A stretch of 43,580 nucleotides of DNA from Anaerostipes sp. Its GTDB lineage: Bacteria > Bacillota > Clostridia > Lachnospirales > Lachnospiraceae. This document shows positions 17,038-26,380 of the stretch, in pieces. Each line of letters begins with the position of its first letter. The stretch's first letter is position 1. The translations under genes were made by a program, and so were the position numbers. Below the pieces are notes generated by a model, which was not told the DNA's origin, searched no databases, and saw nothing but the letters and a program-made list of their open reading frames with translations. The stretch covers positions 3,932 to 47,511 of the forward strand of contig JAQVEG010000017.1 in NCBI GenBank assembly GCA_028697725.1, read 5' to 3'.

Positions 17038-18810
17038 TTATCGGTTATTACTAGAGATAAACTCCTTATACAAATCTTCTTCCCCTTCTTCATCAAAAAC
17101 AATATACTCTTGGAATTTTTGAATATAATTTTGTTTTAAATCTATTCCACATATCACAAAAACATTTCCATTCAATACTTTATCATTACGAATTTGTTCA
17201 TAATCTGCTTCTTTCATAAATCCAATTCCATCAATTAGGTATAATTTAGCATTTTCTTTCTTTGCCTTAACTGAACAAAACTTTTCTAATAGCCTATTCA
17301 TGCACTCTTTAGAATAACTTGTTATATTACTAATGCAATTGTACTTATCTTTTGAAGGCTCTTTTACAATAGAAATCGTTTTTAATCGACTGCTTCCCTG
17401 TTGGTTTAATATAAGATATTTCTCTGATTGATATACACACGTATCCATTGGCTCTTCCAGATTACTGCTAAAATCCTTTGGCAGAAAATCTGGAAAAACT
17501 GACGATTGCAATTTATATTCACTAAAATTATCATCAAAGTATTTTTTTTCTGACATGGAAACGAATAATATTTTATCAAAATTACTTATTGCATTTATAT
17601 AACGTTCTAAATAAATATTCATATCAGGAGAGGCTTCTCCTCTTGTCTTTTCGTCTCTTAAATTCTCCCAACAAACAAAATATTTTTTCTGGATAGGTCC
17701 TCTACAAAATAATTCATTCCAAATACCATTTTGATCTTTTAAATTACTATCACACATAATCCCAATATCAAAAGACGTTTTTCCTGTCATTCTTTTCCAT
17801 TCATCTTCTAGTGTACTTTTTGAAATCTTTTGACCGATTTCATTTGAATTTTCTAAAGCAAGATACCCCCTCTGTAAGTAATCATAGATTCGATACTTGT
17901 CTGTTGTTACATTCATATGACCTGATCTCATCAAAACTCTTACTCTTGAATCTAGCGATTCTAACGATTTTATTCCGAAATCTCCACGAACAACTTTGGA
18001 AATTACTGTAATGTCATATTGGTCAAAATCAATTTGATTCACAACTCTAATTAGTCGCTTCTGCCACCATTCACTTGCATTAAAATCAGCGTATATTACC
18101 ACTCTTTTTTTATTTGTTTTACATCTTATAGAATCACTTATTTCTTTATCACTTAAGATCTCCCAAAGTAAATCATTTAAACAATTCTCGTATTTATCTT
18201 TTATTTCTACAATATTACCACAATATGCCGTGTCTAAATTATAATTTATTTTCAACATATTCTTCGTCATTTCAGAATCAAAAGAACAAAGAAAGCTAGT
18301 ATTCAACAAATCTTTTATAACCATTCTTCTCTGGTCAATATTCTCTGTTGGGCTGTATTCTCTACATCCAGCATAGAATTTTTCTTCAAAAAAGCGAATA
18401 TATTCTTGTTCTTCCCTTTTAAAAAAGTAATATGGCAACTTAGTATCTGTCACAATATTCTCAGACGTTGCAAGTGCTTCTTTGTATTTATTTCCTTTAC
18501 CACGTATCACTTGGATAGAAGGATATTTTTCCTCAAATACCTTTGTATCTACTTTCTTACTTACACTCCAAATAAAGGTATAGTTATTAAACCTTTTATC
18601 AGCAACACAAGCTTCAAACATCTTTTGGGGAAATCCCGAAATAGAGTTTCCACCATCAGCTTCAAAAAAAATAGTATTTGACTGAATAGCTTCCTTTATT
18701 TTTGATCCATAGTACAATGCTGTTTTAACTGCATCACTAGGATCTCGCAGCAACGCATTTGCCTTAGCTTCTAATTCTTTGTCATCTCTTGTTTCAAGTC
18801 CTATAATCAT
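17038..18810 (-). CDS. TagF-GT4 paralogue without recognisable catalytic motifs
   Basis: 590 residues, intact frame, AGGAGG 5 bases before the ATG. It aligns by eye with the 18820 protein: NTIFFEADGGNSISGFPQKMFE matches the start of that TagF domain, and ENIVTDTKLPYYFFKREEQEYI matches the stretch that ends in NTWHGIP there, but here WHGIP is replaced by FFEEK and the APTWK and SDYSS region is missing altogether. The second half (KKRVVIYADFNASEWW onward) follows the GT4 domain but lacks the GRMSTEKN and HEGQPIVLLEA motifs. It is either a non-catalytic accessory protein or a gene in early decay. Codon use does not look foreign. Confidence 0.65.
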   Translation of the reverse strand: MIIGLETRDDKELEAKANALLRDPSDAVKTALYYGSKIKEAIQSNTIFFEADGGNSISGFPQKMFEACVADKRFNNYTFIWSVSKKVDTKVFEEKYPSIQVIRGKGNKYKEALATSENIVTDTKLPYYFFKREEQEYIRFFEEKFYAGCREYSPTENIDQRRMVIKDLLNTSFLCSFDSEMTKNMLKINYNLDTAYCGNIVEIKDKYENCLNDLLWEILSDKEISDSIRCKTNKKRVVIYADFNASEWWQKRLIRVVNQIDFDQYDITVISKVVRGDFGIKSLESLDSRVRVLMRSGHMNVTTDKYRIYDYLQRGYLALENSNEIGQKISKSTLEDEWKRMTGKTSFDIGIMCDSNLKDQNGIWNELFCRGPIQKKYFVCWENLRDEKTRGEASPDMNIYLERYINAISNFDKILFVSMSEKKYFDDNFSEYKLQSSVFPDFLPKDFSSNLEEPMDTCVYQSEKYLILNQQGSSRLKTISIVKEPSKDKYNCISNITSYSKECMNRLLEKFCSVKAKKENAKLYLIDGIGFMKEADYEQIRNDKVLNGNVFVICGIDLKQNYIQKFQEYIVFDEEGEEDLYKEFISSNNR

Positions 18811-18819
18811 TTCGTCCTC

Positions 18820-21342
18820 CTAATCCAATAAGCGTTCAAATTCGTGATAAGCCTTGCAATTATATTCTTCTGGACTGAATGTATATTCAGGTACATTTCC
18901 TTCCATGTACTCCTTCATTCCTTTATATATAGACTCACAATCTGTATCAATTAATAATTGTCCATGATCCATTAAACTATCTTTAACAGACGAAAAATTA
19001 GCTATTATCAATGGCATTTGCAATGTTCTCGCCTCCAATAGTACAATCGGCTGCCCTTCATGAAGAGAAGGTAGAACAAAACATTGACACTGCTTCATAT
19101 ATGCAAAAGGATTACTTATATTTCCGGTCAACACAACCTTATCATTTATATTCAAATTAACTATTTCTTTCTCAATCTTTTGTCGTAGAATTCCTTCTCC
19201 AATAAGGTGCAACCTAGCTTGTGGATACTCCTTTACTAGCTTCGCAAAACCTTGAATTAATGCAAGATGATTTTTCTCTGTAGACATTCTTCCCATAGTA
19301 ACAAAATTCACATATTTTGACTCAGGCAACTGAATAATATCTAACTTCTTCGTACTTTCACTTTCTTTTTTTTCGTTTCGAACCATGTATCTACATTGAT
19401 TCATTTCTAAAAAACAATCTTCTTTTAAACAGTTTTGAATTCTATCAAAGTTCAATGTGTTTTTAGCAAAAGTGAATTTTCCTTTTGTTTTTTCATTCTG
19501 GAGATTTTTCTTATTTACCTCCATAACACTTTCACTACAAGAAACAATTTTGTCAAAATACGGATACATAGAAAAGATTGTTCCAAGTTTAACAATATGT
19601 GGACGTTTTCCTTTTACTACTTTTTCTCTATCTGCTTTTAAATCATTATGTTGCCATATTAATTTTTTCCCATCTCCTCCATGTAAAAGTAACGCCGTGA
19701 AAAAAGGAGAATAACCAGTAAAATCAATGACATAATCAAATTCACTTTGTCCAAAACAACGTCTAAATTCTCGTTGAAACATTTTATGAGGAAATAGTTT
19801 CATATAAGTATCATTTTTTATTCCTGTTTCAAAAAATAACTCTTTTAGAAAATCTTCACGAAAATCTGCATTCCATGTCCCAACCCGCTTCATAGTTCTC
19901 ACATTTTTGTTCACAGATAAAATGCGATTTAATGCATCTGCATCTCCATTTGATGCACTGACATAAGCAGTTACATCATATTTTTCATAATCAAAATTAT
20001 TTAACAAACTCATAAATGAATGTGTAATTCCATTTTCAGCCATTGATCCACGATATATCAACACCTTTTTCTTTGTTTCTGTATCAGCGGTTTTTATATT
20101 GTGATTTTCCTCATGATCTATGACTATTTTCCAAACTCTATCTGAAACTTCCCCATCATCTGTAGGACATGCCCAATTTATATTTTTATCATAAATATTC
20201 TTATATTCTTTTTGAATGGTATCTATGTCCTGTACCCATTTTGCTATATCTTCTAATTTTTTTGTTGTTGGTCCCGGCAGTTCGCTTAGGGGAAAATAAA
20301 CGCCTCTATAATTTCTATACATTTCTAAATCGGGAATATAGAACAAAATTGGACGTCCTGTATCTAAAAAATCAAAGTAAATACTGGAATAGTCCGATAC
20401 CAAAATATCGACAACAGACAACAATGAATTGGTATCAACAGTAGCCGGAATAAACTCTCCGCTTATATTAGGATCATCTTTTATAAAACGATACACTTGT
20501 TGATGTGGTTTTACAAACACTTGATATTCATCTTCATCAACAGATGCTTTTATCGTTTCTAAAAATTCAAAATACGCATTAAGTCCTAATTCTGGATTTC
20601 CAAAGTCGCTCCCTTTCCATGTTGGTGCATACATAATAATTTTTTTGCTTCCATCTATTTCAACACCTTCTTGTCGCAACTGTTCAATAACTTCATCTCG
20701 ATTCGCATGATATATCATATCACTTCGAGGTTGTCCCTCTTCAATGATCTTTCCCTGATACAATCCATTCAACTTATATGCATTTAAATATATATCTGTA
20801 TGAAAACTATTTGGAGATAATAAATAGTCTGCCGAAAGAAAATTTCTTAATGTATTAGCAACTGCAACATTGGCATCTGGTAAATCATAGCCTAAAGTCT
20901 TTAAAGGAATTCCATGCCAGGTATTGATATATATTTGCTCGTCTTTCTTCGTAACATAATTAGGAAATGTACTATTATTTACAATATATTTTGCTTCCGC
21001 TAGTGCTCTTAAATATTCATCAGAATCAACCTCAACAAATCGTACATTTGGCATATTCTTATACTTTTCTAAAAGGTGTTGGTTATCTTCCATGTCAAAA
21101 ATAGCCCACACATGTTCATATTTGTTAAAATCCTCTCTTTTCATAAACGCTTGAAAAAGTGCAAAAGGATTACATAACATGCCTCTCCCTGCAAAAGCTT
21201 CATACAGTACAATATGTTTCACTTTGCACTTTTTATAGAATTCTGCATACTTATTTCGCCGAATTGCATTTTGATTCTTTGTTCGATTTGCTTGAACATG
21301 ATGATAAATATTCTTTACTCTATCTATTTTATTCTGAGACAT
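18820..21342 (-). CDS. Bifunctional CDP-glycerol glycerophosphotransferase / GT4 glycosyltransferase
   Basis: 840 residues. Residues ~35-410 form a TagF-type domain with INTWHGIPLKTLGYD, GQPRSDMIY, MYAPTWKGSD, VKPHQQ and SDYSSIYFDF. Residues ~430-835 form a GT-B family 4 domain: RGSMAENGITHSF at its start, then GRMSTEKNHLAL, LIGEG and LPSLHEGQPIVLLEA with the donor-binding Glu pair. The protein probably adds glycerol phosphate and a sugar to the same polymer. GAGGAG lies 8 bases before the ATG. It is the intact member of three adjacent related genes and follows the beta-helix gene by 41 bases. Confidence 0.85.
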   Translation of the reverse strand: MSQNKIDRVKNIYHHVQANRTKNQNAIRRNKYAEFYKKCKVKHIVLYEAFAGRGMLCNPFALFQAFMKREDFNKYEHVWAIFDMEDNQHLLEKYKNMPNVRFVEVDSDEYLRALAEAKYIVNNSTFPNYVTKKDEQIYINTWHGIPLKTLGYDLPDANVAVANTLRNFLSADYLLSPNSFHTDIYLNAYKLNGLYQGKIIEEGQPRSDMIYHANRDEVIEQLRQEGVEIDGSKKIIMYAPTWKGSDFGNPELGLNAYFEFLETIKASVDEDEYQVFVKPHQQVYRFIKDDPNISGEFIPATVDTNSLLSVVDILVSDYSSIYFDFLDTGRPILFYIPDLEMYRNYRGVYFPLSELPGPTTKKLEDIAKWVQDIDTIQKEYKNIYDKNINWACPTDDGEVSDRVWKIVIDHEENHNIKTADTETKKKVLIYRGSMAENGITHSFMSLLNNFDYEKYDVTAYVSASNGDADALNRILSVNKNVRTMKRVGTWNADFREDFLKELFFETGIKNDTYMKLFPHKMFQREFRRCFGQSEFDYVIDFTGYSPFFTALLLHGGDGKKLIWQHNDLKADREKVVKGKRPHIVKLGTIFSMYPYFDKIVSCSESVMEVNKKNLQNEKTKGKFTFAKNTLNFDRIQNCLKEDCFLEMNQCRYMVRNEKKESESTKKLDIIQLPESKYVNFVTMGRMSTEKNHLALIQGFAKLVKEYPQARLHLIGEGILRQKIEKEIVNLNINDKVVLTGNISNPFAYMKQCQCFVLPSLHEGQPIVLLEARTLQMPLIIANFSSVKDSLMDHGQLLIDTDCESIYKGMKEYMEGNVPEYTFSPEEYNCKAYHEFERLLD

Positions 21343-21383
21343 AGTTATTACTCCTCTACGTTATATTTCATATTTTCTTTCTT

Positions 21384-23279
21384 CTATTTAACCGACACTG
21401 TCTTATATGTTTTATTTTCTCCGCCATCTTTAAATGAAAAGTATATTTTCGTTCCCTTTTTTTGTTTTTTAATATTTTTCTTAAATTTTCCCTTTTTATC
21501 CGCCTTAACTACATATTTTTTCTTTGAAATTATAATATATACTTTCCCTTTTTTCGTTGATTTTCCTAGAATCTTCTTTGTTTTTCGAGTTATTTTCCCC
21601 ACCTCATTTTTAAGTGTTGAGATGTTTGCACTTTTACATTTATCAATTGTTATTGGATTCTTTCCTACCAACTGTATTGTATTATTATATACTTTTGGTT
21701 TTGAACATTTTTGAACATATATTCCTACACCTGATACATTTTTCAAAGAATTTCCATTAATCTTTGCTTTTGTTCCACCTGAATAAACTGCAATCCCCTT
21801 ATTTTTCGCCCCATTTATTGTATTATATGCCACATAGGCATATTCACATTTACTATTTAATGCAACACCTGTATTCTTAGAGGACGTAATCTGGTTGCTT
21901 CTTACAATTACATTTTTACTCCCATTAATACTTGTTCCATTCCCTCCAGAGGATACAATCTTATTTGATTGAATCAGCGTACTATGAGAATTATTCCCCA
22001 TACAAATCCCATGATTTTTTGACCTAGAAATATTATTACTCTTTATTGTTGTATTTCCTGTACCACCTAAATATACTCCATAAACTTTCGAATCACTAAT
22101 CGTATTATTTAAAATAGTATTTCCGTTCGAAGCATAGTATACTCCTACACCCTGATTTCCTGCATTAGATATTGTATTTTCTGATACCGTACAGTTTGAT
22201 GTATAATTATACATCATAATTCCTGTACCAGCCGTTGAAGATATTTTGTTACCTTTTATTGTTACTCCTCTCATAATCCTACTGTTCAATCCTCTTGTTT
22301 GAATTCCGTACTGAGAACAATTTTGAATGACATTCCCTTGAACATTAATATTGTATCTTGAGGGTTGTGCTTCTTTTTTTGTTGAGGACAATGGATTTAC
22401 ATATGTTGTACCTTCTAAATACGTATAAACCCTCACCCCTATACCAACATTAGTTATTGAATTATTTGTAACTGAACTGTCTTTAAATCCATAAAATTTT
22501 ACTGCTTCTTCTGATAAGTTATAAAATCTATTATTATTCACTTGTATATTTCTTTGATAAACTCCATCTACCGCTGCATGGGAACCAACTGCCCTTGGAT
22601 AATCATATACTGTATTCCCTGTAATTATAATATTTTGATTTGTAGCATCATCATATTTATCTGTCCCTGGAACCATACTTCCATCATGCACAATATCTAA
22701 ATGAATTGCTTCCTTTTTCTCTTTCCCGAGATATCCATGAAGTTTACAGTTTTCAATCCAGCCATCTTTTACCCCTGCAAAAGTGATTAAATGTCCGCCT
22801 TCACCTATATTATAAACTTCCATGTTCTTAACAGTGATATTAGTCCCATGAATAAACCGAACCATCTCTCCCGATTTCCCATTGCCATCCCATTTCCCCC
22901 CGTCAATGGTAATATTACTCTCGTTTACATATCCCCCTTTGTCATAATTGTCTGTTCCCTCTTGAAAATTCCTTGATCCAATCATTGTTTTATATGTGTT
23001 AGATTCTAATTTAAAAACTGCATTACTATCAGCTTTTACTACTGTATTAGAATAGACAAATAGTGTTGCATCCAAACAATAATTTCCACCTTCAAATTTA
23101 ACTGTCAATGTCTGGTTACTATTACTTTTGTTTGTATCAAGCACTGATTGAATTTGTGCAGTTGTCATACTGCTGTTTACTGTTCTTTCTGCAGCATAAA
23201 TTGTATTTATTTTCACCACTCCCAAATAACAGCTCAATACCCCAAAAACAATTATCATTCGTTTTAAATATCTATTCAT
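21384..23279 (-). CDS. Secreted right-handed parallel beta-helix protein
   Basis: 631 residues. A signal peptide (basic start, hydrophobic core to about residue 28, AA cleavage region) is followed from ~120 to ~550 by many ~22-residue turns of the type N-x-I-x-x-s-x-x-x-G-I-x-V/M (GNKISSTAGTGIMMYNY, ENTISNAGNQGVGVYYA), the pattern of pectate-lyase-like and NosD-like helices. The last ~75 residues are Lys-rich (LGKSTKKGKVYIIISKKKYV) and resemble a bacterial Ig-like domain that may bind the wall. Such helices often cleave or epimerise acidic polysaccharides; no catalytic residues can be assigned here. No LPxTG anchor is present. The context suggests action on the locally made polymer. Confidence 0.82.
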   Translation of the reverse strand: MNRYLKRMIIVFGVLSCYLGVVKINTIYAAERTVNSSMTTAQIQSVLDTNKSNSNQTLTVKFEGGNYCLDATLFVYSNTVVKADSNAVFKLESNTYKTMIGSRNFQEGTDNYDKGGYVNESNITIDGGKWDGNGKSGEMVRFIHGTNITVKNMEVYNIGEGGHLITFAGVKDGWIENCKLHGYLGKEKKEAIHLDIVHDGSMVPGTDKYDDATNQNIIITGNTVYDYPRAVGSHAAVDGVYQRNIQVNNNRFYNLSEEAVKFYGFKDSSVTNNSITNVGIGVRVYTYLEGTTYVNPLSSTKKEAQPSRYNINVQGNVIQNCSQYGIQTRGLNSRIMRGVTIKGNKISSTAGTGIMMYNYTSNCTVSENTISNAGNQGVGVYYASNGNTILNNTISDSKVYGVYLGGTGNTTIKSNNISRSKNHGICMGNNSHSTLIQSNKIVSSGGNGTSINGSKNVIVRSNQITSSKNTGVALNSKCEYAYVAYNTINGAKNKGIAVYSGGTKAKINGNSLKNVSGVGIYVQKCSKPKVYNNTIQLVGKNPITIDKCKSANISTLKNEVGKITRKTKKILGKSTKKGKVYIIISKKKYVVKADKKGKFKKNIKKQKKGTKIYFSFKDGGENKTYKTVSVK

Positions 23280-23345
23280 ACAAAATTCCCCCTCTTAACC
23301 TTCATATTTATACTTATTCTCATTATCTCATATTACACGAACTTT

Positions 23346-24056
23346 TCAATCATTTTGAGTAATTTTGTTCTTCTCTAAATAACCTATTCCTGCCGCTACA
23401 ACAATCCATATTACAAGCATCACCGGTTTCATATATCTTACATTCCCATTCTGTGGAGATAAAACACAAGACGCCACTACCATAAGACAAGGAATATAAA
23501 TAACAATTCCTTTGAAATCTCTTTTGCTAACATGAAACATCATCATTATTAGCACTATCCAAGTATAAAATCCAGTCGAAAATAGTAAATCAATCCCTGG
23601 CAACTTTTTAATTATCATCCAAAAACCCTCCAAACAATCTGCTGCCTTTGTTAATGGTTTTGGTGAAAAAATCATAATTTTTTTCAGCTTGTTAATAGGC
23701 GATATTCGATAATACCCTTCACTTCCCAAATCATCTGTCGTATTAAGGAAATAATAATTTCATGTGTTTGCCAAAGTTGCTTCAATCCATGACTCCATGC
23801 AATCATAAACTCTTTTACATCATCTCCTGAAATATTTTTTACAGCACCCATAACAGAATATGAGACATAACTTTTAATAGGATCTGACAAATCAGGATTA
23901 TAATCCTTACCTAAAGTATCATAGTGCAAAATCCTGCGAATCCGTTGTTCATCTTTCTTTGATATATCCTTCTTATGATATTTCACATTTCTTGCCACCT
24001 GCTGCATAGGATTGACATTGCTTCCACAATACTTCCTTTAGAAAACCTAATTTCGG
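23346..24056 (-). pseudogene. Truncated and frameshifted remnant of a DUF6020-like membrane protein
   Basis: Three consecutive frames together match the C-terminal third of the membrane proteins at 26381 and 36890. The first piece (GSIVEAMSI, matching GSYREMLSI) overlaps the end of the Wzy-like gene. A one-base loss near 24010 leads into PMQQVARN...SDPIKSYVS (matching QQTARY...SDPVRLRF). A second one-base loss near 23755 leads into YYFLNTTDDLGSEGYY and a hydrophobic C-terminus. The first ~400 codons of the family are missing, apparently removed by a deletion that joined this piece to the 3' end of the upstream gene. Confidence 0.75.
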
Positions 24057-25330
24057 ACTTTCTTACCCTTGGGGTAAAAAAAGATTAAATATAACATAAT
24101 TAGGACCATTGATAGTTCTTGTGGCAACATACAGTAATCCATATTCATGGCCGCAAGTAGCGCAACCCAAATAGAAACTGTAAAAATATTGAAATTTCTC
24201 ACTAACGAAATTACAATAATGGCAACAAATGCAATTGTAAAACAAACACCTACAGGCACGGAAAATCTTAGCATCTCATTCAAAAAAACATTATGTGCAT
24301 TATTTACTGTAAATGCACCTACGATTGGAATACGATATCCATTGTTATAAGCAGTTCCAATTCCTAAATAATTTTCTTTTAACACCTTAATCGAAGCCTT
24401 CCAAATCTCACTCCTAGATCCTAACGTTGACAAATTTCGTTCACGTGCTATTTTTTCAAGTATCATTCTTGCACTACTTCCTATCACAGCCAATGAACAT
24501 ATAGAAATTATTGTTTTTATCCACAATGAGGACTTTTTGCATCTTAAATACATCTCATAAACAGTTTTTCCAACTATCATAAGAATTCCACCAACGATTG
24601 ATGTATTAACATGAGAAATATATAAACTATATATCAAAACACATATTCCCAAAGCAAAGACAATTGTTCCCCTTAGTTTTTTTTCAAAAAATCGCTCCGA
24701 ATTAATCAATAAAAATGCTAAAAACAATAATACCATTAATGCATATTCACTTTTATGAAAATACAGCCAGTTAAATCTGTATTCTCCAAAATAATTTTTT
24801 CCAGACTCCAGTGTGTCTGTTTGCAATTTCCAATTAAGAAACCAAATCGACATATACCCAGCCTTATAAATTATGATTCCAACTATATTGGATATTAGTA
24901 TACAAGCAGTCGTAAATTGAATTATTTTCCTTTTTTCAATCCAGTTTTCGTTTTTTCCAATTAAAAGCAGTACAACTATTGAAAATGATAATATGACATT
25001 TTTTAATTCGTGATTCCATTTAATTACATGCATATTTTGAATATAAAATATTGAATATCCAACAATACTGACAATTAGAATTGTTGCAATTATAAAGTTC
25101 CTTTTAGTAAACTCTCTATTGTATACAAGCCACAAAATATATATCATTCCGAAAACAAAAAGCACTACATTAGCCAAAATAAACTCGGGGTAATATGCAA
25201 CATAGCTAAACGAAGAGCAAATTACTGGAATAAACAAATATATTAAAAAATATATTTTAAAAAACGTCACCATTATAACCTCAATCATTTGTTTCGAATC
25301 TCGTCCTATCTTATCCATCAATCTTCCCAT
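24047..25330 (-). CDS. O-antigen ligase/polymerase (Wzy/WaaL-like) membrane protein
   Basis: 427 residues with about 10-11 hydrophobic segments. A large extracellular loop near residues 270-345 contains GSRSEIWKASIKVLKENYLGIG and NNAHNVFLNEMLRFSVPVG, the pattern of the WzyC domain in O-antigen ligases and polymerases. It probably polymerises or ligates a lipid-linked saccharide outside the membrane. The start is uncertain: the ATG at 25330 has AGG immediately before it, while an ATG at 25318 has a weak GGGAAG. The gene lies 21 bases after the acyltransferase gene; its 3' end merges with the remnant described at 23346. Confidence 0.78.
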   Translation of the reverse strand: MGRLMDKIGRDSKQMIEVIMVTFFKIYFLIYLFIPVICSSFSYVAYYPEFILANVVLFVFGMIYILWLVYNREFTKRNFIIATILIVSIVGYSIFYIQNMHVIKWNHELKNVILSFSIVVLLLIGKNENWIEKRKIIQFTTACILISNIVGIIIYKAGYMSIWFLNWKLQTDTLESGKNYFGEYRFNWLYFHKSEYALMVLLFLAFLLINSERFFEKKLRGTIVFALGICVLIYSLYISHVNTSIVGGILMIVGKTVYEMYLRCKKSSLWIKTIISICSLAVIGSSARMILEKIARERNLSTLGSRSEIWKASIKVLKENYLGIGTAYNNGYRIPIVGAFTVNNAHNVFLNEMLRFSVPVGVCFTIAFVAIIVISLVRNFNIFTVSIWVALLAAMNMDYCMLPQELSMVLIMLYLIFFYPKGKKVRN

Positions 25331-25351
25331 CCTTTATATTTTCAAGCACTT

Positions 25352-26356
25352 TCATTTTATTCTCTCTTTTAATATTTTTTCTATCTTCTCTACAACAACA
25401 GCGAATATCAAACTATAAATTACTGTTAATATAATCGCTGTAAATATATTGTGAAATATCATAACATATTTTTTAAAACACCAAGCATACACAAAAGAGT
25501 GTAACATAAATATTTCTCCAGAATATTTACCAATCATACTTAACATCCTATAAAGAATCCCTTTTATTGGTATTACTCTCGCAATTAACAAAATAATTGC
25601 GATACCAAATAACGTGTCAATCTCATTTCCAATCTTCCAACGCAATATTCCTAAAATTACAATTAGTATCACATCAAGAATCAATAGAAATAAACTATTT
25701 TTCATCATTTCCAAGACACGATTTAATAGATCTGTCTGATACAAAATCATTCCCATTGAAAATGGAAATAAATAAAATAATATTGGATTGGTTCCTTGTA
25801 TTGATAAATGCCATGCGAATCCCACACAAATTGCAATCACTAGATTCACACAAAAAAATTTGACTTTGCTTTTATCCATAAAATAAATCAAATAAGGAAA
25901 CAAAAGATACAATACAATCATCGCTCCCATATACCACCATGTACCTGTCATACTTGGAGTTTTAAATATATGATTCAACCCAAAAAAATCAATCAACATA
26001 TAATCCCATCTTTTAGGTCCGTATATTTCTCCCAAAGATCTTCCTGCGTAAAAGATATTAATAGGAAGGAAAATAAGATAAATAGTCCAAAATTTTAGCA
26101 TTACTTTCTTTAAATGCATTAAAACAAAGGTAATTCTATCGCCAGCTCCTTTGTTTTTTTTATTTTCATAACTTGCTGCCAATCCATAACCACTTAAAAT
26201 AAAAAAGATACAAACACATACTTTTGCAACAAAACCAATTTTAAATATCCAAGCATTCTGCCTAAAATATGCACCAGAAATATGGTGCAATAGCAATAGT
26301 AATATTGCAACTCCTTTTACAACTAGTGTGCGATCCGTTGAAAATATTTTTTTCAT
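25352..26356 (-). CDS. Acyltransferase-3 family membrane protein (OafA-like)
   Basis: 334 residues from the second of two adjacent ATGs (AGGAGG spacing 4 bases). About 10 hydrophobic segments. The N-terminus TLVVKGVAILLLLLHHISG matches the family's conserved start with its essential His, followed by FILSGYGLA and a GTWWYMGAMI stretch. Family members O-acetylate or succinylate surface polysaccharides, antibiotics or peptidoglycan. Position between the two polymer genes suggests acylation of the polymer made here. Confidence 0.85.
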   Translation of the reverse strand: MKKIFSTDRTLVVKGVAILLLLLHHISGAYFRQNAWIFKIGFVAKVCVCIFFILSGYGLAASYENKKNKGAGDRITFVLMHLKKVMLKFWTIYLIFLPINIFYAGRSLGEIYGPKRWDYMLIDFFGLNHIFKTPSMTGTWWYMGAMIVLYLLFPYLIYFMDKSKVKFFCVNLVIAICVGFAWHLSIQGTNPILFYLFPFSMGMILYQTDLLNRVLEMMKNSLFLLILDVILIVILGILRWKIGNEIDTLFGIAIILLIARVIPIKGILYRMLSMIGKYSGEIFMLHSFVYAWCFKKYVMIFHNIFTAIILTVIYSLIFAVVVEKIEKILKERIK

Positions 26357-26380
26357 CATTCCTCCTATGTAATTCTAAAA

